The notes beneath the pieces are model-generated. The model was not told the origin of the DNA and ran no database searches. It saw only the letters and a program-made list of their open reading frames with translations. Shown in pieces: positions 45,143 through 52,383 of a stretch of 52,383 nucleotides of DNA. Position numbers and translations under genes: made by a program. Positions within the stretch are counted from its first letter, which is position 1. Each line of letters starts with the position of its first letter. Source of the stretch: Condylostoma magnum (taxonomy: Eukaryota > Ciliophora > Heterotrichea > Heterotrichida > Condylostomatidae); contig CAKKTI010000038.1 of assembly GCA_920105805.1 (NCBI GenBank), positions 36,664 through 89,046 of the forward strand, given 5' to 3'.

Positions 45143-46966
45143 ATGATCTCTGACGACTCATCAGATGAAGAGACGAGAGTCAGAGTTGGAAATATTCCCT
45201 TAAGTTGGTATGACGACCAGCCCTTCCTAGGTTACGACGTACACGGCAACACAGTACTGAAAGTAGGAGAAGAAGACCAGCTTGATAAGCATATAAGGAA
45301 AACAGAGGACCCTGAGTACTGGAAAACTATCACAGACGAGCTAAACGCAAGAAAAGTGAAACTAACTCCCGAAATGATTGAACTGATTACTAAGATAAGA
45401 AAAGGAAAAACTGCAACTTAGTTATTCGATCCTTATGATGAGTTTAAAATCCCTATAGAACAGGAAGTCTTCGGACTGCATACTGACACTATGCCACCAA
45501 AACGAAGATTCTAACCTTCTAAGTGGGAAAGGATCAAAGTAGGAAGGCTAGCAAGAGCTATAGAAAAGGGATGGCTGAAGCCAAAGGAGGAAAAAGAGTA
45601 AGTTGTAGCATGAGATTTATGGGGAAACAACGAGGACTCAGAGCAACAGTACTACAAACCCCCAAAGCAGATCCTGCCCAGCCACATAGAAAGTTACAAT
45701 CCTCCAGAAGAGTACCTTTTAAGTAAAGAAGACGAGGAGAAATGAATGAACATGCATCCAGAAGACAAGGAAACTAATTTTATACCTAGAAAATACAAAT
45801 GCTTAAGGCAAGTACCAGGCTATGAGAGTGGAGTATAGGAAAGATTTGAACGTTGTATGGATTTGTTCCTATGTCCCAGAATAGTAAGGCCAAAGATTAA
45901 TATAGACCCAGACTCCCTGATTCCAGAACTCCCAGATCCTGAGACATTAAAGCCATTTCCAGATCAACTAAGAATGGTGTATAAAGGACACGAAAGCAGA
46001 GTAACTTGTTTTGAGTACAGCAGGGATGGAATATGGCTGGCCAGTGGAGACTCCGTTGGAAATCTGAAAGTATGGGAAGCCAATACTGGAAAATGCGTTA
46101 TTAATTACAATATAGGGAAAAAGATATACTCTGTGTCATGGAATCCTATACTACCCCTAATCGCTGTTTCCTCTGACAAAAATATCGTAGTAAAACATAT
46201 AGAATTCATAAACGACTACTAATTCACAGTCCCTGAGGCAAAACCAGAAGAAGAAACTGAGGATTCAACTACTAAAAAGCAAGTTCCCTTATCCCAATGA
46301 ATAAACAACTCTTCCGATATAACAATCTAACTCCGTAGAAGTGTACAGAAAGTGTAATGGCATGCAAAGGGAGACTACCTTGCAAGTTTCTGTAAAAGAG
46401 AGAGTAAGTCAAGACAAGTCATAATTCACAGCCTTTCCCGCCAAATTTCAGCAAAAATGATTTCTAGGTAAACCAAAGGAATAATACGGGCTATTTCATT
46501 CCACCCAAAAAGAGCATTATTCTTTGTGGCAACAGATAAGCAAATTCTCAGCTATAACCTAAAAACAAGGCTGCTGGCTAAGAAGTTCAAGGGACTCGAC
46601 CTGCCAAGGGATATACATATACATAGCAGTGGAGACTACCTTATAGCAGCTTGTGAAGACTGCCGTCTTCAGTGGTACGACTATGATTTAGAGTCAACTC
46701 CTTATAAAACCTTTAAATTTCACAACAGAGCAATAGTAACGGTCAGTACATCCAGAAACTACCCACTAATGGCAACTGGGTCTTTAGACAGAACTATACA
46801 TCTTTTCCACGCTTAAGTATACACTGACACAATCACAAGTCCAAGCATAATTCCTATAAAAGTAATCAATTGCAAGAAAACACCAAGTGTACTACAGTTT
46901 TACCCTCTGTAACCGTGGCTAGGGATAACTCAAGGCAAAAATATACAGCTTTATGTATCATCTTAG
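45143..46966 (+). CDS. BOP1: Ribosome biogenesis protein BOP1 (yeast Erb1)
   Basis: 607 residues. BOP1 acts in the nucleolus with PES1 and WDR12 in 27S pre-rRNA processing and 60S subunit assembly. The BOP1-NT domain is clear at residues 1-250: VGNIPLSWYDDQPFLGYDVH, EDPEYWKTI, RKGKTATQLFDPYDEF, RRFQPSKWERIKVGRLARAI, WDLWGNN, RKYKCLRQVPGYE, ERFERCMDLFLCPR. WD40 blades follow (MVYKGHESRVTCFEYS, LASGDSVGNLKVWEANTGKC, MATGSLDRTIHLFHA). TGA codons encode Trp in conserved sites (VAWDLWG). Stop TAG is at 46964-46966, 17 nt from the convergent NudE-like gene. A 232 nt AT-rich stretch separates its start from the DCX-Ras start. The GC content is higher than in neighbouring genes, as expected for a highly expressed one. 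Confidence 0.95.
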
Positions 46967-46983
46967 TTAAGGAAAAATTACAA

Positions 46984-47697
46984 TTAGCTTAAAGTAAGGC
47001 CCTTGTTGGACGCGTCCGGTGCATTTCTGAGCACTTTTATTATAGAGTCTATCATAGTCAGTGAGTTCTTCGAGTTTAAATTAGCAAATGAGTTTGTACG
47101 GGATTTCTCGAAGCTGTGATCCGACTCAATATGGTACTCGTGTGTTCTTTTCTTAGCAAACTACAGTTCATGCGTTAATTCACTTATTTACTCCTTGAGT
47201 CTTTGTATGTTTTCTTATGAATAATCTTTAAACTTTTCTAGTTCTTAGCAATCTATAGTTAAATCTTCTAAAGTGTTTTCATAGAATTCTCGTAGGCCTT
47301 CTATTTCAAACTCCTTTTCACGAATTTTGTTTCATAAGCCGTCTATCTCTGTTTCTAGTTCCCTATTGATGCGTATATAGTACTATAATGATTACTCTTA
47401 TTCACTGCACTTTTTATCTAAATAATCTTCCCTGCGATTATTCTCAGAGCGTTAAGCTAATTGCTGTTTCTGTATATGAATTACTTTCACTTTATGTAGT
47501 TCTGTACGTAGCTCCTCGTTTTATTGCTCTAATTTCTCCAATTTTTTAGCCTATTGCTCAATTTCTCCTTCTAGCTCCTATTCAAGGGTTTAAGACATCT
47601 CTAAATAAAGCCTACCTTAAAAGGATTAAAACTCTTCTCTTAAACTTTAAAGCTCTTCATCTTTTTATGCCAATAGAGCTGTGTATTAGGCTTCCAT
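46984..47697 (-). CDS. NudE-like coiled-coil protein
   Basis: 237 residues, almost entirely coiled coil from residue 5 to about 190 (TLEQELEGEIEQQAKKLEKL, EQQNEELRTELHKVK, YYIRINRELETEIDGLWNKI), with a short Ser/Asn-rich C-terminus (ANLNSKNSLTMIDSIIKVL). The order of segments resembles NDE1/NDEL1, in particular LEQELE..I.Q...K...L...N..L then a Y.R..RELE..ID stretch, where NudE proteins bind LIS1 and dynein. Coiled coils mimic one another easily, so this is a tentative name; a generic centrosomal or Golgi coiled coil is the alternative. It ends TAA 46986-46984, 17 nt from the BOP1 stop. Three tRNA genes start 100 nt upstream on the same strand. Confidence 0.6.
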
Positions 47698-47797
47698 TTT
47701 ATTATATCTATTGATAAATTATATTCAACAATTTCACTGATATTTAAGTGCATAATTCCATCATATAACTTTATCAATATGCGATAAAATAAAAAAG

Positions 47798-47878
47798 CGA
47801 CAACAGCAGGATTCGAACCTGCGCGGGCGAACCCAACAGATTTCTAGTCTGTCGCCTTAACCACTCGGCCATGTTGTC
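47798..47878 (-). tRNA. tRNA-Ser(AGA), copy 1
   Basis: 81 nt class II tRNA. The acceptor stem GACAACA/TGTTGTC with G discriminator, the A-box TGGCCGAGTGG, the anticodon arm ACAGA-CTAGAAA-TCTGT (anticodon AGA, reading UCU), a long variable arm (TGGGTTCGCCCGCG region) and the B-box GGTTCGAATCC are all present. No intron and no encoded CCA. TTTTTT follows as a Pol III terminator, and CTATAAATAC lies 23-32 nt upstream. Confidence 0.96.
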
Positions 47879-47937
47879 TTATACGTTAAGCAAATAAAGC
47901 GTATTTATAGCTTTATTACTCAGCATATGGCAAAAAG

Positions 47938-48018
47938 CGACAACAGCAGGATTCGAACCTGCGCGGGCGAACCCAACAGATTTCAAGTCTGTCGCCTTAA
48001 CCACTCGGCCATGTTGTC
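47938..48018 (-). tRNA. tRNA-Ser(TGA), copy 2
   Basis: 81 nt, identical to copy 1 except in the anticodon loop, CTTGAAA instead of CTAGAAA. The anticodon is therefore UGA, which reads the serine codon UCA. The serine-type long variable arm, A- and B-boxes, the T-run downstream and the TATA-like CTATAAATAC upstream are as in copy 1. The one-base anticodon difference inside an otherwise identical copy suggests anticodon change after duplication. Confidence 0.96.
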
Positions 48019-48076
48019 TTATAAGTTAAGCAAATAAAGCGTATTTATAGCTTAGTGTCAACCATATGCAAAAAAG

Positions 48077-48157
48077 CGACAACAGCAGGATTCGAACCTG
48101 CGCGGGCGAACCCAACAGATTTCTAGTCTGTCGCCTTAACCACTCGGCCATGTTGTC
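48077..48157 (-). tRNA. tRNA-Ser(AGA), copy 3
   Basis: 81 nt, identical in the mature region to copy 1 (anticodon AGA). The downstream T-run is kept. The upstream flank is more divergent (TAAATACGCTTTACTCG), so this is the outermost unit of the array. Confidence 0.96.
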
Positions 48158-48204
48158 TTACACAACTAACGAGTAAAGCGTATTTATTATTTCTAATATT
48201 AGTA

Positions 48205-49335
48205 CTAACTGATGATAAAATCTTGCAGAAGTTTAATAAGCAGCTGGGTGTCTGGAGTCTCTGTACTGTTTATTTATTCGTTGTATTAGGCTTAGGTTAT
48301 TCTATTGCGCATTCTGCAGGTTTCTGTCATAAATTTGGTCAGGTGTTTTTAATTAATCTCTACATGGCCTTGAAAACATAGCACTCTGTTGCCTATTCCC
48401 CACATTTCTACAGGGCAGCTAGGGGATAAGGCATATAATTATCCTGAATCTGGGATATTTAGTGCAAAATCACTATGGGATTTTGCTATTATGAATGATT
48501 GTCCATATTTTTCAAATTTATTAAGCCCAGCTTGGGTAAACTCACATTTTTCGAATAATAAGTTATGTATATTAGTAGTGTTTTTAATCACTTGCCCTCC
48601 TAAACTCTAAGTAATTATTTAATGGCCAAAGCAAATTCCAATAAGTTTGATTTGTGGGTGATTTCTATAGATATTTTGTATAAATTGAGATAATCTCTGA
48701 ATCCACTCTACATTTTAATCGTATACAGAGGCTGGAGAACCAGTAATAATGATAGCTTATAAGTTCTACATTTATTATTCAGTAGGATACTATCCATTGT
48801 ATACCTAGAAATGCCCTACTACTTATTTTTCCCTTAAAAAGTATCCACTAAAGGCAATTTCATGCAGTCCGAAGCAATTAGGAAGAAAGAGGCAGTTAAA
48901 TACAGCGATATTTGGAGATAATTCTGTAATTGCTGGAGGTGACTCTAAAGGTAAATCTGTGAGTGATTAACTATAGTAATTATTATTCTCTGCTAATTTA
49001 TAATATTTCATGTGATTAGCATGGGATTATGATATCAATTGATGCATAGGATAATATGTGCCCGGAAGGGGTATATATAGAATGTTGTCTTTAATAAATG
49101 AGTATATTGCTACATGGAGGCACACAGTGCGAAGCTGGTTGCTCCAAAATTGTTCATAGTTGTCCCAGTTACAAGGAATTTAATTAAGCTCAGGGGTAAC
49201 TGAAACAATGTATTCACATGCCTTGTAGAGTTAGTTAGATAAGCTAAGAGTGTAGTTTAGCTGTATTGGGCTAGAATAGTATATAGTATCTTAATCAATA
49301 TTGTATAATTAGAGCTGTATAGATTGTTCTTGCAT
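48205..49335 (-). CDS. Class I glutamine amidotransferase-domain protein with N-terminal extension
   Basis: 376 residues. The C-terminal half is a class I GATase (triad Cys-His-Glu type): AIIITGSPASVYDQNVEWI, KLIGICFGHQIITQSLGGQV (nucleophile Cys235 in GxCxGHQ), SHSDFAL, and the late His in LCFQGHVEIN (His324, followed by V-E). The triad is therefore intact. Such stand-alone domains hydrolyse glutamine or gamma-glutamyl compounds; the exact substrate is unknown. The first ~150 residues resemble no domain I know (YKACEYIVSVTPELNQIPCN, FIKDNILYIPLPGTYYPMHQ) and are unusual for this family. The Trp codons here are TGG. Stop TAG at 48207-48205 lies 47 nt from the third tRNA. Confidence 0.85.
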
Positions 49336-49635
49336 TTTATTAATTTGAATATTGGATATGGCTTTTAAATGAAATCAAGATTTTGTATAAATAAATAAAA
49401 GTTAATTATTCACTTGTTATGTTTAAATTGACTAAACATGCATTGAGGCTTTTCTTACCAAAGTATATTTGAAAAGAATATACAAAATACTACACAAATT
49501 TTCACTAAATTAATAAAAATAGTAAAACTATGAAGATTCAGTACAAATTATCCAATAACAACTCACAATTACTAGTAACATAACCTCTCCTACCACCAAC
49601 CCAATACTAAAAATTAATATAAATATTAACTTAAT
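49336..49635. other. Divergent intergenic region
   Basis: 300 nt, AT-rich, between two divergent start codons. It is among the larger spacers here. I see no RNA gene or convincing short frame; it presumably holds both promoters. Confidence 0.6.
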
Positions 49636-51924
49636 ATGAGTTAAACCAGAAAACCAAGCTCAGAATTATACAGTCGTAGAAGATAGTAAAGCTCAGGCAG
49701 TTAAGCATCTCCTCCCAAACAAAGACTTCCTCCCCTCCAGGAAGATATCGCATACTCAAATTACCTCAGCAGAAGCTTCCACTAAGAATTCAATTCAACT
49801 AAAGCTGATGAATCAAAGGCATATTCAAGAATTTCGGACAGGTTCTTCAGTGTAAGTGGAGAAGTATCTCCCCCTAGGGCCAGAAGTTAAAACAAAACTA
49901 TCTTGTAAGTTAAAAGAATTGACGATAAAGCGTGCAGAAAAGACATAGAAGTGGAGTTTTGGGGAAGTGAGAACTAATTGGTAGGAGTTTTTGAGAAATG
50001 GTGGATTTAAGGGGATAAAAGGAAAACTTGTGAATTAGGTGAAGTAAAGAAGCAAATTTGTTACTGAAAACAATGTTGAGAGGAACTGCAAACTTTTATT
50101 CCTAAGCAAAAGAATGAATCTATCAAATGCTTTTAGTAGTTAATTAATATCCTAATAGGATTTTTCCCTGTATATGATTAAATAATTGAAGAAAATAACA
50201 GTAAAAGCTAAGATATTATTGATAAACTAGAAACACAGTTATAAAGCCTTGAAACTGAGTTTTAAGACTACAAAAAGGAAGTTAATTACAAAGAAACTCA
50301 ATAATAACGTTTAAGCGCTTAAATAAAATCTGAGATAACAGAGCTATTCCCTTCAAGTGATAAAGAATACGACTAGTTTAAAAACAGAGTAGTAGAGTTA
50401 AACTAAATAACAAACAGTGGAACAATTGAGTGCCTTAAAGACCTATATGTAGACTTACAAAAACAGATATCACTGCCTCAAGTAGACAAAGATAGCTTCT
50501 TAAGTCCAGACGAAGTAGAGCAACAACTTCTAACTGATATGATGTCTCTCCACCAGTCCACAGCTTACAGAGTACTAAAGGCAATTCTATCTAAACGATT
50601 CAAAGGAAATACACAAGAAACTTAAACAGAAGCAGTTTTAGTAGAAAATGAAAAATACAATGAAGTTAGGAAACAATATCAATAAGCTGCTTACTAAGTA
50701 AAATAAGTATAAAGATAAAAGGACGAGTATTGGAAGACCATAAAGGAAAGAGAGGAGTAATACTAGAAATTTTAGTCCAATAAGCATAGGTATAAAGATG
50801 AGGTAGCCAAGGCTAAAATTGAAGCAGGGAGAATAGCAGGAGAGAAGCTGAAAGTTGAATAGCACTTATAGCAGTTGTAAATGGTGCATGCTTTAATAGA
50901 GAAGGAAAAGAATGTATTAAATTTGTAAATAAAGGCGTTACAGGAGGGAAAGGATATTAATCACTATGCAAGTGAAGAGATTCAAGAACTACAGCAGCTA
51001 TAAAGCTCTGTATAGCAAATTATCAATGATCCCACTAACCCAGTGAGTGAAGATATACAATAAGTAGTAACAAGATAGATAAGAAAGACTAGAAAGGTAT
51101 ACAAACGATAATAATCAGAATCATCTGAGGAAACTATTGATGAGATCACAGGAAATCGCATAAGAAGAGGAAAAAGGAAGTTCTCACCTTCACAAAGCAA
51201 AGAGACAATGCTTTCTCCTAGGAAATCCCCAACAAAGTAAAATGATAGGTTCTTTCAAGACACTTACACTGATTCTGATAACTAAGAAACTTCGAATACT
51301 CCTGGAATAAACATAACTACTAAGAGAATGAGCAATATCAAAAATCCTTTAAATCCTAAACATCCTGATTACAGTCCTAATTAAACACAGTATAAAGGTG
51401 GTTCTCCTTCTAATAAGCCAGGGAGAAGGTAAATAACAACTGGAAATTCTCCTATAAAAGGAAGAAATGGTAAGACAAGTCCAGTAAGATAGAAATCACC
51501 AGCTGTTAAGCAAAAATAAAGAAACAATCAAGCTCCTCAGTTTGAGCCTTATGTCGATGAAAATGGAGTTTTAGTAGTTCCTGAGGCTTAAAGTGAGTTT
51601 CCTGATACTTAAGAATAGATAAGAGTAGGCGCAGATGGTGTAGAGTACATTGTTATTGATAGATCTTGTACTACCTAGTACGAGCTACCCTGGATGATTG
51701 TTATGGAGAATTCTAAATCAATGCAATTTAATCATATGAATCCGGAGTATGAGTGGGATGAGGATAAAAATGCTGAGATTGAGGGGGAGACTAAGATTTA
51801 TGCATTTAATCCTAATCACTTATTTGGACTTAGAGGAGACTCGTATTACCATACAAAAAATCAAGTTTTTCAGGCTAGGACTATTATACCGTCTAAGTTT
51901 AAGCAAGTTTATAGATTTGGCTAA
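49636..51924 (+). CDS. 762-residue coiled-coil protein, function unknown
   Basis: The N-terminal 90 residues are Ser/Arg-rich. Residues about 100-170 are compact with several Trp and Cys (VEFWGSENQLVGVFEKWW, KKQICYWKQCWEEL; TGA read as Trp). A long coiled coil runs from about 180 to 470 (IIDKLETQLQSLETEFQDYK, KAKIEAGRIAGEKLKVE, IQELQQLQSSVQQIIN). This is followed by a Ser/Pro/Lys-rich linker and a folded C-terminal ~130 residues (EYIVIDRSCTTQYELPWMIV, NPEYEWDEDKNAEIEGETKI, NPNHLFGLRGDSYYH). I recognise no family; size and layout suit a cytoskeletal or ciliary structural protein. It ends TAA 51922-51924, 41 nt from the convergent FHA gene. Confidence 0.75.
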
Positions 51925-51965
51925 TTAAACTATTGAAAATTTGTGTATTAATTCATGTTATTAAG

Positions 51966-52383
51966 TTACTCATTGATAAGAGCGAAGGTGAGAACAGTTC
52001 TGCCAACTTGTATTGTGTGTTTTGACTTTATTCGTATATGCTTTCCTAGTTTTATAAGTGTTCCAAACTTACTGAAATTGTCTTTGATTCTGAATCTTCC
52101 ATTAGAGAACTCTATATATCCATGACACCGGGATACTGAAATATCTGGAATCCTTATATCACAGTCATGTCCTCTTCCAAGACATATTGATGAATTCTCC
52201 TTTATAGAAATAGCATGTACTCCTTAATAACGTTCTTTGGCTTCTAAAATAATATAAGGGTGTTTTCCTTACAGGTCACTTTATACTATATCTAAACTAA
52301 GTGGTTCTTTACACAGTTCACAGTTCAAACTTTTTCAGTACACAGTGTAACATTACTCATTCTACTGCTTAATTTACCGAGTA
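51966..52383 (-). CDS. FHA-domain protein (5' part beyond window)
   Basis: 139 C-terminal residues are visible. FHA domains bind phosphothreonine peptides. Present are ICLGRGHDCDIRIPDISVSR (Arg of LGR and Ser/Arg of SVSR, the phosphothreonine contacts), CHGYIEF, and IKDNFSKFGTLIKLG with the N-x-S-x-x-G-T turn, then HTIQVGRTVLTFALINE at the C-terminus. Before the domain comes a Cys pair (LNCELCKEPL) that may be half of a zinc site. The fold is complete; the N-terminus lies to the right of the window. It ends TAA 51968-51966. TGA at YWKSL is Trp. Confidence 0.88.

Larger units (their letters stand above)
47798..48190 (-). repeat. Tandem array of three tRNA-Ser units (~139 nt each)
   Basis: Three head-to-tail units of 139-140 nt, each made of one 81 nt tRNA and a ~58 nt spacer. 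The spacer is also repeated, notably GCTTAA and the TATA-like TATAAATACGCTTTA before each tRNA. This shows local duplication of whole transcription units rather than chance clustering. It sits between the NudE-like gene and the amidotransferase-domain gene. Confidence 0.9.

Noticed and set aside
47938-48018. tRNA with anticodon UGA as a decoder of UGA stop codons
   Set aside because: Anticodon UGA pairs with codon UCA (serine). Reading UGA as Trp would need anticodon UCA. The tRNA body is a normal tRNA-Ser.
50638-51200. Two hydrophobic minus-strand frames resembling membrane proteins
   Set aside because: Both are shadows of the Lys/Glu/Gln-rich coiled coil on the plus strand.
1-52383. A region full of pseudogenes (many in-frame stops with the standard code)
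   Set aside because: Conserved proteins align without frameshifts, and the stops fall at Gln and Trp sites. Decay would not place them so.
1-52383. A glutamate-reading code as in Blastocrithidia (TAA/TAG as Glu)
   Set aside because: The TAG in the Rab WDTAG-x-ERF motif is at an invariant Gln, and other conserved sites also call for Gln. No trypanosomatid features such as strand-wide polycistrons are evident.

Overview
The window looks like macronuclear-type genomic DNA of a ciliate whose three standard stop codons are also sense codons. TAA and TAG fall at conserved glutamine sites (for example the TAG at 11861 in the Rab motif WDTAGQERF). TGA falls at conserved tryptophan sites (for example the TGA at 26070 in a WD40 repeat). 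Genuine gene ends nevertheless also appear to use TAA, TAG and TGA. This is the ambiguous code known from the heterotrich Condylostoma (NCBI table 28). A karyorelict-type code (table 27, only TGA ends genes) fits less well, because the Rab and methyltransferase genes appear to end at TAA and TAG. Heterotrich affinity is inference; no rRNA or other marker is present. Read with this code, almost the whole window resolves into long, nearly intronless genes. Read with the standard code it shows only fragments.

Layout, left to right. 1-5.6 kb: an MFSD8-like transporter (cut by the window edge), a CTF-motif basic protein, a kelch-repeat protein, a small membrane protein and a beta-propeller-like protein. 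5.6-12.3 kb: a very large tubulin-tyrosine-ligase-like protein with an IQ-motif tail, two small basic or coiled-coil proteins and a Rab GTPase. 12.3-16.2 kb: the loosest part, with a tandem pair of SABATH-type methyltransferases and a short SKP1-like gene. 16.2-25.5 kb: a second CTF-motif protein, MON2, a 613-residue protein of unknown role, an ankyrin protein, a coiled-coil protein, CBP20 and an LYR protein. 25.6-29 kb: a WD40 protein, a spacer holding a structured-RNA candidate, a small DGxGRDxYI protein and a putative N-myristoylated protein. 28.9-36.9 kb: four co-directional genes with 14-25 nt gaps, namely cystathionine beta-synthase, a TPR-like protein, a P4-ATPase flippase and a TBC RabGAP. 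36.9-43.8 kb: a minus-strand run of a TPR/cyclic-nucleotide-binding protein, a transmembrane RING-H2 protein and two proteins of unknown function, then a small plus-strand protein. 43.8-52.4 kb: a small unknown protein, a doublecortin-like/Ras fusion, BOP1, a NudE-like protein, three tandem tRNA-Ser genes, a class I glutamine amidotransferase-domain protein, a 762-residue coiled-coil protein and an FHA protein (cut by the edge).

Packing is extreme. Convergent genes have 2-17 nt between stop codons, and one pair overlaps. Divergent start codons are as close as 6 nt. Same-strand neighbours are separated by as little as 1 nt. Much of the content concerns membrane traffic (Rab, RabGAP, MON2, P4-ATPase) and microtubules or cilia (TTLL, NudE-like, DCX-Ras), with housekeeping functions (BOP1, CBP20, CBS, tRNA-Ser). 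I see no transposon, viral element, CRISPR array or telomere. All coordinates and frames were worked out by eye. Most CDS lengths divide by three from start to stop, which supports both the code and the lack of introns.
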